Source: an uncultured Alphaproteobacteria bacterium
GTDB lineage: Bacteria; Pseudomonadota; Alphaproteobacteria; UBA7887
Assembly: GCA_913044255.1 (NCBI GenBank)
Contig: CAJWOI010000129.1
Span: 1 to 7,473, forward strand
Direction of reading: 5' to 3'
DNA length: 7,473 bases
Below the pieces are notes generated by a model. The model saw only the letters and a list, made by a program, of their open reading frames with translations. It was not told where the DNA came from and made no database searches. Positions 1 through 6,615 of the stretch are shown here, piece by piece (within the stretch, counting starts at the first letter, position 1; each line of letters opens with the position of its first letter). A program made the position numbers and the translations under genes.

Positions 1-1613
1 CGCCTTCTTACTTGCCAACTCGAATCAAAGCTTTGCAGCAAAAGCGTGTGTAATTCGTCTAATCGGCCGAGTGCTAGTCGTGTCGGGCGGAGCCCTTTTT
101 GGAAACCGGCAACTCTGAATGGCTCCAAAAGAGCTTCATCACGCCCAAAAATATGCACCGGTGTGACCCAACGCGCATGCGCGCCGGCCACCAATGAAGG
201 AGGCTGGTGGTCGCCGAGCGCGATGACGATGGGATTTTGATCAGCGGTTATTCGCAGAAGACCACCCAGTAACTGTAGATCATACTTTATTGCCGTGGTG
301 TAGGCAGATTGAAAATTTCCCCAATCAAGGGAGCCTTGTAAGGCATTTGAGAGCGTTTTCTCCTCATAGGGCGTAGACGAGAGCAAGCGCCGCCAGTTGG
401 TTTGGTAGGGGGGCGTTGGGGCAAATGGCATGTGGCTACTAATAGTAGCGAAGAAAGTAAAGAGTGGGCGTCGATTGCTATTGGAACCCTCGGCTCGGTA
501 AAATTGGGCAAAACTATATTGGTCTGGTATTCCCCACCAACCAAAGGCAGGACCCTGATATTTGAGTGAAGTCGCATCCCAGATTTTGTTGTAGTCATAA
601 AATGCGCCCTCGGGCCACGCCATCTTTAGTCCCGGCATCAATGCAACCGCGCGATACCCTGCATTTTGGAAATATTGTGCAAGCGATTGGCGATCAGTGG
701 TTAGCAAAAGTTGATATTCATGTTGCGTAGTAATCCAGGCCCCAGTCATCAGTGTGGCGTGTGAGAGCCATGATGCGCCGCCGAACGTTGGGCTTTCATA
801 CAAAGCTGTTACCGCATGCCAGCCGTCTTTCTCTACATTCTTTGCAAGGGCATCGATAGATGGTGCTAGTGCTTTGTCATGGTCCAATGTGTCAAAAACT
901 ACTGCCCCGTATGACTCGAGGAAAATCAGATAGGCGTCCTTACCTTGGAGTCGAGAAAGATCAGAACTTAGGTTCGGTTGTGCCGCGAACTGTTCACTTG
1001 CTGAGTGGCCCATGATGGCATCATAAATAAAATTTAACTGACGGACGTAGGTCAAACTCACTGGAACTGAGAACCATCTTTCGGTGGTGATTGTCCGACT
1101 CGTCATGCCAACGGCATAAAGCGTAAATGCTGATGCTGCCAAGCCAATTAGGCTGGCCCGCAGTAACGGTTTTTCGGTAGCTTTGACGATTACGGCTATA
1201 GCCCACCAAAGGACAAAGAATAAAGCGGTGATACTAACGATAATGCCCAGCACAATAGTGACGATTAACCACACTTCACTGGCATCCAAGATCATTAACG
1301 CCACTCGCGGAAAGTGTTTTGCATCCCAGTAAAGATTGATAGGGCGACCGTACAGGGCGGGGGCTATCACATCAGCGTATCGGCCAAGAGCCAATATCAC
1401 GAGTGTCGCGGCCATAATTGTCTGGACACGCACTTGCGTCCCTCCGAACCAGGTGCGACGTACAGTAAGGAGCAGTAGAATCGCTGACATCTCCACCGAT
1501 AGTTCCGGTCTGAACCGAATCCAGGGCGTAGGCCAAACGTTATGAAAACTTAGTGAGAAATTTAGCACTGACACAGCAAAAAGAACCAGGAGCGCTTGCG
1601 ACCAACCGAACAT
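1..1613 (-). CDS. Membrane-anchored sulfatase/alkaline phosphatase-superfamily protein (3' end cut by window edge)
   Basis: The frame is open from the ATG at 1613 to the left edge, giving 537 residues without a stop; an in-frame TGA lies three codons upstream of the ATG. The N-terminal part (about residues 1-170) has roughly five hydrophobic segments (about 5-22, 42-52, 64-80, 112-143, 152-170). The rest is a periplasmic alkaline-phosphatase-fold domain: AYLIFLESYG (metal-ligand type Glu233), SPTFGGASWLSHATLMTG (275-291, nucleophile region, candidate Ser281), GYRAVALMPG (319-328) and the metal-binding GDHQPP (467-472, Asp468/His469). This architecture resembles LtaS/EptA-type enzymes that hydrolyse or transfer phospho-head groups outside the inner membrane, but the substrate cannot be read from sequence. 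It is the last visible gene of a leftward operon, 33 bases after the YceI-like gene, with only a weak ribosome site. Known relatives are near this length, so little is probably missing. Confidence 0.88.
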   Translation of the reverse strand, partial: MFGWSQALLVLFAVSVLNFSLSFHNVWPTPWIRFRPELSVEMSAILLLLTVRRTWFGGTQVRVQTIMAATLVILALGRYADVIAPALYGRPINLYWDAKHFPRVALMILDASEVWLIVTIVLGIIVSITALFFVLWWAIAVIVKATEKPLLRASLIGLAASAFTLYAVGMTSRTITTERWFSVPVSLTYVRQLNFIYDAIMGHSASEQFAAQPNLSSDLSRLQGKDAYLIFLESYGAVVFDTLDHDKALAPSIDALAKNVEKDGWHAVTALYESPTFGGASWLSHATLMTGAWITTQHEYQLLLTTDRQSLAQYFQNAGYRAVALMPGLKMAWPEGAFYDYNKIWDATSLKYQGPAFGWWGIPDQYSFAQFYRAEGSNSNRRPLFTFFATISSHMPFAPTPPYQTNWRRLLSSTPYEEKTLSNALQGSLDWGNFQSAYTTAIKYDLQLLGGLLRITADQNPIVIALGDHQPPSLVAGAHARWVTPVHIFGRDEALLEPFRVAGFQKGLRPTRLALGRLDELHTLLLQSFDSSWQVRR

Positions 1614-1646
1614 ATCAGTTCAATTTGGCTGTTTTGTTGGGGGTCG

Positions 1647-2258
1647 CTATTGTTGGACTGCTTCAAGTTCGATGATCAATTGAATCTCATCTCCTACCCA
1701 CCCGTTGGCTGCCGCATAATTCATATCGTAGGAGCTGCGTCGGAAGGAGCCACGTGCTGAAACACCGATGGTGTACTTCTTGTGACCGAATGGGTAGATC
1801 CCACTTTTGTTCCAGGTTACATCCAGGTTCATGGGCAGAGTTTTTCCGGTGAGCGTTAAAAGTCCGTTTACTTTGCCAGTACGCTCCCCGGTTCGTTTAC
1901 TTGAGGTGCTGGAAAAAGTCATTTCCGGAAATTCTCGAACATTCAAAAAATCAACGCTGCGGAGATGATCGTCTCGTTTTTTGTGGTTTGTGAATACGCT
2001 CTCAGTATGGATCAGTACGTTGAGTTCTGACAGCAACAAAGAATCTTCATCGAAAATAAATTGCCCTTCTGCTTTTCGGAACATGCCAAGTATTTTTGCG
2101 TAACCAATATGCTCAACTAAAAAACCGATACTGAAGTGATCTGAATCAATAATGTATTCGGCTGACGCCGCCTGTGGTTGGCTGAGTCTTATGCTCAGAA
2201 TAAAAGCCGCGGTGATTGTCCAGGCGGTTAGGGTGAAAAATCGACTGATTGTACTCAT
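1647..2258 (-). CDS. YceI-like periplasmic lipid/isoprenoid-binding protein
   Basis: A 203-residue protein. Residues 1-33 form a Sec signal peptide: a hydrophobic stretch at about 8-24 and a predicted AlaSerAla cleavage site before Glu34. The mature part has the YceI signature: HFSIGFLVEH near residue 41, the block DDHLRSVDFLNVREFPEMTF (96-115) and GLLTLTGKT (132-140). The family is a lipocalin-like beta barrel; some members bind isoprenoid quinones or amphipathic lipids, and no catalytic activity is established. The open frame extends upstream to 2549, but the start at 2258 is chosen because it follows a GGGAG ribosome site by 7 bases, begins exactly at the signal peptide, and gives an ATGA overlap with the phosphatidyltransferase gene. 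The longer N-terminus would be the antisense shadow of that gene. In this operon it could carry a lipidic substrate or product across the periplasm (inference). Confidence 0.93.
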   Translation of the reverse strand: MSTISRFFTLTAWTITAAFILSIRLSQPQAASAEYIIDSDHFSIGFLVEHIGYAKILGMFRKAEGQFIFDEDSLLLSELNVLIHTESVFTNHKKRDDHLRSVDFLNVREFPEMTFSSTSSKRTGERTGKVNGLLTLTGKTLPMNLDVTWNKSGIYPFGHKKYTIGVSARGSFRRSSYDMNYAAANGWVGDEIQLIIELEAVQQ

Positions 2259-3040
2259 AAGTAATCTCCCGTTGGGGAAGTGGTAGTGAGTAGGAAAAAT
2301 ATATCTCGCCCAAATGATATAATCAGAAAACTCAGTGCAACACCGTTTACGCTGCTGGCCGTAAATGGTTCTACGGTTGGGCAAAGGGCAAATAATAGCG
2401 CCATGGATTGAGCTGCGCATACGGCCTGACGGCGACGGCTTGGCGGCAAGGATCGTCGAAGTGCGCGCACGGGCCACCTGGCGATTATGAACAGATAACG
2501 CATGACGCCTGCCAGCAACACCCAAGCGCCTACTTTGTCGTATTCCCAAACGAGTACGGCGAGGACCAAAATAAACGCAGCATCAACCTCCATATCAAAG
2601 CCCGCGCCAAATATACTTTGTATGTTTAACCGACGGGCAATCCAGCCATCGATCCCATCGAGTACAAATGCCATTGCCGCAAGCGATAGTAACAACCACA
2701 AGCCCGCGTCGATGATCATTGAAGAATGTCCAACTACGCCGGCAAAAAGAGCTACTATAACCGCACGGGTAAGCGTGATGCGATTAGCTGCTCCAAATCC
2801 TTTTCGTGGAACGTGGTGCCGCATTTGAATCAACACCAATATACTTATCGCCGCGTACACCCCAAGAGCTTGCAATAACGATTGTAAAGGGAGATCCCAT
2901 AGAAATCGGAATGCGTGAACCCCTGCAAACAATGCCACCATGCCGAGGCCAAAGTTTGCAAGAGTGCCTGCGTTGGGCGAGTGCGGCACTGAGAGTATGA
3001 TCCAGTTTTTTGTTGAGAGCGGCAAAGTAGCTCCAATCAC
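2255..3040 (-). CDS. CDP-alcohol phosphatidyltransferase family membrane protein
   Basis: A 261-residue multi-pass membrane protein carrying the full CDP-alcohol phosphotransferase motif D-G-x2-A-R-x8-G-x3-D-x3-D: Asp131-Gly132, Ala135-Arg136, Gly145, Asp149, Asp153. The aspartates bind the metal and the CDP pyrophosphate. An upstream AANRITLTRA segment (84-93) also fits the family. Hydrophobic segments are visible at about 29-47, 52-72, 93-127, 154-166, 171-187 and 232-250. Family members displace CMP from a CDP-linked lipid or alcohol by a second alcohol, making phospholipids such as PG, PS or PI precursors; which alcohol is used here is not evident. The N-terminal extension of about 80 residues with two extra membrane segments precedes the catalytic core. 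The start is a GTG without a good ribosome site; an in-frame TAG five codons upstream limits extension, and GTG or ATG codons at residues 18 and 34 are alternatives. It heads the leftward operon and overlaps the YceI-like start by 4 bases. Confidence 0.92.
   Translation of the reverse strand: MIGATLPLSTKNWIILSVPHSPNAGTLANFGLGMVALFAGVHAFRFLWDLPLQSLLQALGVYAAISILVLIQMRHHVPRKGFGAANRITLTRAVIVALFAGVVGHSSMIIDAGLWLLLSLAAMAFVLDGIDGWIARRLNIQSIFGAGFDMEVDAAFILVLAVLVWEYDKVGAWVLLAGVMRYLFIIARWPVRALRRSLPPSRRRQAVCAAQSMALLFALCPTVEPFTASSVNGVALSFLIISFGRDIFFLLTTTSPTGDYL
2266..2270 (-). promoter_or_regulatory. Ribosome binding site of the YceI-like gene
   Basis: GGGAG on the minus strand, 7 bases before the ATG at 2258. 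It lies inside the 3' end of the phosphatidyltransferase gene and decides the YceI start against the longer open frame. Confidence 0.7.
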
Positions 3041-3150
3041 AGTTAAGGGCGACTAACATGCCGCTTATTTTGTTCCGAAGACAAGAGTTACTGGCTACTG
3101 TGATAGTGTGATTCGTCGACGCTGATCGAAGGGTGACTTTGGGGAGGCAC
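3041..3150. promoter_or_regulatory. Divergent intergenic region with both operon promoters
   Basis: These 110 bases separate the leftward phosphatidyltransferase operon from the rightward dehydrogenase operon, so promoters for both should lie here. A tentative rightward promoter is AAGACA (3078-3083), 18 bases, then GATAGT (3102-3107) with an extended TG at 3099-3100. The pentamer TGTGA occurs twice in direct repeat at 3099-3103 and 3107-3111 (8-base period) over this candidate -10, and could be part of an operator. A leftward promoter could use TTGTCT on the minus strand, but its -10 match is poor. No terminator or small ORF is convincing. Confidence 0.5.
3141..3147 (+). promoter_or_regulatory. 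Ribosome binding site of the dehydrogenase gene
   Basis: GGGGAGG lies 3 bases before the ATG at 3151. The spacing is short, but the match is strong and favours this ATG over the upstream GTG at 3133, which overlaps the site and has none of its own. Confidence 0.5.
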
Positions 3151-4176
3151 ATGCTTACGAAGAACGAAAATGGCGCCTGGGCGTATTGGGTGCAGGAGCC
3201 TGGAAGAAGTAAATTAGTACCCATGTCGTTGGCGAAGCCAGCGGAACACGAAGTGAGAATTCGAACACTTTATAGCGCTATCAGTTTAGGCACGGAACGA
3301 CTCGTCTTTTCCGGCGCCGTTCCGAAAAATCAGTACGAGTCCATGCGTGCGCCCTTCCAAGACGGAGATTTCCCTGGTCCCGTAAAGTACGGCTACTCAA
3401 ACGTAGGGCGTGTCGAAGTAGGGCCAAAGGAGTTGATTGGGCGCGTTGTGTTTTGTCTTTATCCGCATCAAGATAATTATGTTGTGCCACGGGATGCTGT
3501 GATTCCGGTGCCGGAAACAGTGCCCGCAACACGCGCCGTATTAGCCGCAAATATGGAAACCGCCATCAACGGGTTGTGGGATGTGCCACCGGTTGTCGGC
3601 AGCAAGGTCATTGTAATGGGAGCCGGTGTGTTGGGATGTTTGATGGCGTACCTTGTGAGCAAGATACCTGGTGTCGAAGTACAGCTGGTCGACATTGATT
3701 CGACAAAAGCATCAGTGGCTAGGGCATTTGGCATTCAGTTCGCTGAACCTGCCTTGGCGTCGGGCGAAGCGGACTTGGTCATTCATGCATCCGGCACCTC
3801 TGACGGCTTGGCTGCGGCCTTCCAGTTGGCTGGTTTTGAGGCAACGATTTTAGAGATGAGTTGGTTTGGGAGTCACACTGTTTCCTTGCCTCTGGGTGAA
3901 TCATTCCATGTGAAAAGATTGCGACTACAATCATCCCAGGTTGGTACTTTGGGAACAACACAACGCGCGCGTTGGGATTGTCGCCGGCGTCTCATTTTAG
4001 CACTTGACCTTCTTAGTGATGAAATGCTTGACAAGTTGTTTTCCGGTCAAAGCGACTTTGAAGATTTACCTTCGACGATGGAAAAGCTAACGCTGGAGCC
4101 GCAAGGGCACTTATGCCACAGAGTTGTTTATCCTGGGGCAAATGTGAATGCTTCTTCCGGTGAGGGGGGGGGGTGA
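3151..4176 (+). CDS. MDR-fold (zinc-type alcohol dehydrogenase-like) oxidoreductase, zinc ligands absent
   Basis: A 341-residue protein from the ATG at 3151 (GTG at 3133 would add six residues). Residues about 30-120 form a GroES-like domain: VRIRTLYSAISLGTE (35-49), PVKYGYSNVGRVE (77-89), VFCLYPHQ (100-107). Residues about 145-260 form a Rossmann domain with the nucleotide-binding VIVMGAGVLGCLMAYL (153-168; GAGVLG 157-162) and an acidic end of strand 2 (VDID, 180-183), which suggests NAD(H) preference. The usual catalytic-zinc positions are changed: a Ser replaces the first Cys (about Ser45) and GYS (81-83) replaces the Gly-His-Glu motif; the four-Cys structural zinc lobe is also missing. 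In this it resembles the BchC (bacteriochlorophyllide dehydrogenase) branch of the superfamily, so hydride transfer without zinc is likely; the substrate is unknown. It is the first gene of the rightward operon. Its C-terminal GlyGlyGly is encoded by a ten-G tract that also serves the next gene. Confidence 0.9.
   Translation: MLTKNENGAWAYWVQEPGRSKLVPMSLAKPAEHEVRIRTLYSAISLGTERLVFSGAVPKNQYESMRAPFQDGDFPGPVKYGYSNVGRVEVGPKELIGRVVFCLYPHQDNYVVPRDAVIPVPETVPATRAVLAANMETAINGLWDVPPVVGSKVIVMGAGVLGCLMAYLVSKIPGVEVQLVDIDSTKASVARAFGIQFAEPALASGEADLVIHASGTSDGLAAAFQLAGFEATILEMSWFGSHTVSLPLGESFHVKRLRLQSSQVGTLGTTQRARWDCRRRLILALDLLSDEMLDKLFSGQSDFEDLPSTMEKLTLEPQGHLCHRVVYPGANVNASSGEGGG
4164..4173 (+). repeat. Ten-G homopolymer at the dehydrogenase-PTPS junction
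   Basis: Ten consecutive G bases (the last G of a GAG codon, then three GGG codons) precede the TGA stop of the dehydrogenase and sit 6 bases before the PTPS-like ATG, where they can act as an unusually G-rich Shine-Dalgarno sequence. With nine Gs the dehydrogenase would end one residue later; with eleven it would run on for a few codons to a TAG. Slippage would therefore hardly change the protein but would shift the ribosome-site spacing. Confidence 0.75.
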
Positions 4177-4179
4177 GTG

Positions 4180-4593
4180 ATGTATAGCTTATCAGTCCGC
4201 GATCATTTTATGGTTGCGCATAGTTTTGATGGGCGAATTTTTGGTCCTGCACAAAGGTTACACGGCGCGACATACGTGGTTGATTTGGTGTTCAAGCGAC
4301 GAGAGCTCGACGACAATGGCTTGGTAGTTGATATTGGACTAGCTGGCACTGTTCTGCGGGAGGTATTGGACGATTTGAATTATCGCAATCTTGACGATGA
4401 GCCCGATTTCTCTGGCTCCAATACCACTACGGAAATGCTTGCTGGGGTGATTTTTGGGCGAATGCGTCAACGAATTGAGGTGGGAGCACTTGGCCCGGAA
4501 GCTTCCACCCTAACTGGAATGTCAGTTACTTTGCATGAGTCTCACCTGGCGTGGGCGCGTTATGAGGCCGACTTCAGCATTCCAAGCGAATAA
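4180..4593 (+). CDS. PTPS/QueD-fold protein with lost catalytic residues
   Basis: A 137-residue protein of the 6-pyruvoyl-tetrahydropterin synthase/6-carboxytetrahydropterin synthase (QueD) superfamily, normal in length for a T-fold subunit. Conserved landmarks are FMVAHSF (10-16), RLHGATYVVDLVF (26-38), GLVVDI (47-52), LNYRNLDDEP (66-75), NTTTEMLA (81-88) and SVTLHESHLAWARYE (115-129). Aligned by eye with E. coli QueD, zinc-ligand His14 and His28 remain, but the third ligand of HGH is Ala30, the catalytic Cys is Ala24 and the Asp-His pair is Asn67-Tyr68; the pterin-anchoring Glu remains as Glu120. It is therefore unlikely to perform the standard lyase reaction. It may bind or convert a different pterin- or pyrimidine-like molecule (inference). 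The ATG at 4180 is chosen for its 6-base spacing from the G tract; a GTG at 4177 is possible. The dehydrogenase stop is 3 bases upstream, so the two are co-transcribed. Confidence 0.9.
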   Translation: MYSLSVRDHFMVAHSFDGRIFGPAQRLHGATYVVDLVFKRRELDDNGLVVDIGLAGTVLREVLDDLNYRNLDDEPDFSGSNTTTEMLAGVIFGRMRQRIEVGALGPEASTLTGMSVTLHESHLAWARYEADFSIPSE

Positions 4594-4666
4594 AGATGCT
4601 ATCAGTATCAGGTGCAAGCCTAAGTTGCCCGATTTCTGAAATGATTTCGCGTCGGGTGTAGGGTGT

Positions 4667-5728
4667 GTGAGCGTGCGTTCGCTTCATTTCGTTTTTCCTG
4701 GCGATCCTAATGCCCTAACGGGCGGATACATTTACGATAAGCGCATTATCGATGGATTGCGGAGCAGCGGTCGGAGAGTTTACCGTCATTTACTGCCAAA
4801 TGGTTTCCCGTTCCCCAACGCCCGTACCCTGGAAGAGTCATCAAGAATTATTCGTAGAATCCCAGACGATAGTCTTGTGGTGGTTGATGGACTTGCGCTG
4901 GCGCCTTTGCATCAGGTAATCGGTGAGCAAGCAGCGCGCCTCGTTTTGATTGGATTGATTCACCACCCGCTTTCCGAGGAAACAGGCATCTCTGCCGCTC
5001 AAAAATCCTTCCTTTTAACCCAGGAGCAACGTGCCTTAGCCGCTTGCGCACACATTGTCGTGACAAGTTCGACCACGGCGTCCACCTTAATCTCAGACTA
5101 TGATGTCACCCGCCATCGTTTGACCGTGGTCGAGCCAGGAGTCGATCCAGCGCCTCTTGCATTGGGGTCTTGTGATGACACCCTAAATCTTCTCTGCGTG
5201 GCTACGCTAACCCCACGTAAGGGTCATGAGTTGCTACTCAATGCTTTAGCGCCGCTGCAGGACTACTCATGGCGAATGTCTTGTGTAGGTGATCTAGAGA
5301 GAGATATGGCTACGGCCACCCGAGCACGGCAGTGTGCTAGGAGACTTGGGTTTGCCGATAGAGTTGTGTTCCATGGAGTACTTGGCCGATCCGAGCTTGC
5401 TGAACGATATCACTCTGCCGATCTATTTGTATTGGCTTCGAGATACGAGGGTTATGGTATGGCTTTGGCCGAGGCACTGGCGTGTGGCCTGCCTATTGTG
5501 GCCACTTGCGTTGGAGCGATTCCAGTCACTGTGCCGTCCAACGCAGGTCTATTGGTCCGACCGGACACGAGTAAGGCGTTGACTTTTGCCCTCAAGAGAT
5601 TTTTTACGGAGCCAAGGCTCCGTGAACGTTTAAGGGCGGGGGCCAGGGCTAGCCGGGTGCGACGTAGGTCGTGGGATATCGCTGTGCGGGGGATGGAAAA
5701 GCAGGTATTTGGTTTGTTTACAAAATGA
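4667..5728 (+). CDS. GT4-type glycosyltransferase (GT-B fold)
   Basis: A 353-residue retaining glycosyltransferase of the GT4 type. The N-terminal acceptor domain begins LHFVFPGDPNALTGGYIYD (6-24), with the Gly19-Gly20 loop, and contains DGLALAP (74-80) and LIHHPLSEETG (97-107). The C-terminal donor domain has VVEPGVDPAPL (154-164), CVATLTPRKGHELL (177-190, phosphate-binding Arg184-Lys185) and the EX7E motif in YEGYGMALAEAL (Glu261 and Glu269), followed by CGLPIVAT and GAIP. The enzyme should move a sugar from a nucleotide donor to an acceptor; neither is readable from sequence. No signal peptide or membrane segment is seen, so it is cytoplasmic. The GTG at 4667 follows AGGG by 3 bases; the in-frame GTG at 4673 has 9-base spacing and is an equally good start. 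An in-frame TGA upstream excludes a much longer form. It lies 73 bases after the PTPS-like gene, a gap in which I see no terminator, and overlaps the methyltransferase start. Confidence 0.93.
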   Translation: MSVRSLHFVFPGDPNALTGGYIYDKRIIDGLRSSGRRVYRHLLPNGFPFPNARTLEESSRIIRRIPDDSLVVVDGLALAPLHQVIGEQAARLVLIGLIHHPLSEETGISAAQKSFLLTQEQRALAACAHIVVTSSTTASTLISDYDVTRHRLTVVEPGVDPAPLALGSCDDTLNLLCVATLTPRKGHELLLNALAPLQDYSWRMSCVGDLERDMATATRARQCARRLGFADRVVFHGVLGRSELAERYHSADLFVLASRYEGYGMALAEALACGLPIVATCVGAIPVTVPSNAGLLVRPDTSKALTFALKRFFTEPRLRERLRAGARASRVRRRSWDIAVRGMEKQVFGLFTK

Positions 5729-6591
5729 ACAGTTTTCCTGCGGCATGGCTAGATTTGCGGGAGCCCGCCGATGTAGCGGCCCGTGCACCCGAGTTAGTAA
5801 AGTGGCTAAGCGAGTGGTCGGGTCGATACGAGCACGTTACTGTGGTTGATCTTGGTGCAGGAACAGGGAGTTGCTTGCGTGCAATTGCGCCGCACATGGG
5901 TTCGCGTCAGAGTTGGCGGCTGATAGACCGTTCAGGTGTGTTGTTGGACGAGGCTGTTAAGCGCCTATCGAAGTGGGCGCATCAGAGATCATTGTCGGCC
6001 AGAGTGGAGCAAAATGTCTGGCGATGTATAGGTGAGATTTCAAACTATTCGGTTGTGTTTGAGGAGCAAGATCTGGCAACGGGCCCTGTTGATAGTGGAT
6101 CCGTGGTCGATCTTGTTACTGTTTCTGCGGTGCTTGATTTGGTGTCGAAGGAATGGTGCACTAATTTAGCACGGTGGTGTTCAGAAAAAGGTGCTGCTTT
6201 GTACACCTGTCTGAATTATGACGGGCAATTCCATTTTGCTCCGTCGCATCCTGATGATTCACTTGTGCGTAGCGTGGTCAATACACACCAGCGAACCGAT
6301 AAAGGAATGGGTCCGGCACTTGGTTCTAGTGCCATTGAGGTGTTGGCTGAAGCGTTATCGGCGGCGAAATATCAATTCGTAATTGCACCTAGTCCGTGGT
6401 TGCTTGGGTCGGATAGCAGTGCTTTGCAGACGGCTTTAGTTAGGGATTGGAGCGACTTAGTTTTTCGGCAAGGAGGTATGTATGCGGCACGAGTGTCCAG
6501 GTGGAGAAATTTTCGGATGGCCGCAATCAAAGCGCGTCAATCACATCTGAGTGTAGGCCACGTAGACCTCTGGGCGAGGCCCAAAGTATGA
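5725..6591 (+). CDS. Class I SAM-dependent methyltransferase
   Basis: A 288-residue cytoplasmic protein with a class I Rossmann methyltransferase fold. Motif I is VVDLGAGTGSCLRAIAP (40-56), the acidic residue ending strand 2 is Asp68 in WRLIDRS, and the strand-4 region is VVDLVTVSAVLDLVSKEW (127-144). The N-terminal WLDLREPADVAARAPELV (8-25) is a distinctive segment before the SAM domain. The methyl acceptor is unknown; the context suggests the small molecule made by the neighbouring enzymes, not a macromolecule (inference). The ATG at 5725 overlaps the glycosyltransferase stop as ATGA and has no strong ribosome site of its own, which implies translational coupling. The frame is open back to 5671, but that extension lies within the glycosyltransferase gene. 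The gene ends 24 bases from the stop of the convergent RibD-like gene. Confidence 0.9.
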   Translation: MNSFPAAWLDLREPADVAARAPELVKWLSEWSGRYEHVTVVDLGAGTGSCLRAIAPHMGSRQSWRLIDRSGVLLDEAVKRLSKWAHQRSLSARVEQNVWRCIGEISNYSVVFEEQDLATGPVDSGSVVDLVTVSAVLDLVSKEWCTNLARWCSEKGAALYTCLNYDGQFHFAPSHPDDSLVRSVVNTHQRTDKGMGPALGSSAIEVLAEALSAAKYQFVIAPSPWLLGSDSSALQTALVRDWSDLVFRQGGMYAARVSRWRNFRMAAIKARQSHLSVGHVDLWARPKV

Positions 6592-6615
6592 TAGGTGCAT
6601 GATAGAGTATTCGAC
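6592..6615. other. Short convergent gap without a visible terminator
   Basis: Only 24 bases separate two facing stop codons. I see neither a stem-loop nor a T run in them, so transcripts of the two operons probably overlap at their 3' ends. Confidence 0.5.

Noticed and set aside
172..183. 12-base palindrome CGCGCATGCGCG
   Set aside because: It lies within the sulfatase-fold coding sequence (residues AlaHisAlaArg) and is explained by codon use; there is no second copy or associated element.
2259..2549. N-terminal extension of the YceI-like frame upstream of 2258
   Set aside because: It lacks domain similarity, lies wholly inside the phosphatidyltransferase gene, and the downstream start has a ribosome site and a signal peptide.
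2784..3224. A 146-residue minus-strand open frame across the divergent intergenic region
   Set aside because: Its composition is not protein-like; it overlaps both the phosphatidyltransferase and the dehydrogenase genes and has no recognisable domain.
4594..4666. Gap between the PTPS-like and glycosyltransferase genes, considered as a terminator, promoter or small gene
   Set aside because: No stem followed by T run, no convincing -35/-10 pair and no ORF of useful length; same-strand order suggests one operon.
5606..5623. Perfect 8-base inverted repeat with a 2-base centre (ACGGAGCC-AA-GGCTCCGT) near a T run
   Set aside because: It lies inside the glycosyltransferase coding region, and the T run is on the 5' side of the stem on the plus strand and reads as A on the minus strand, so it is not an intrinsic terminator in either direction.
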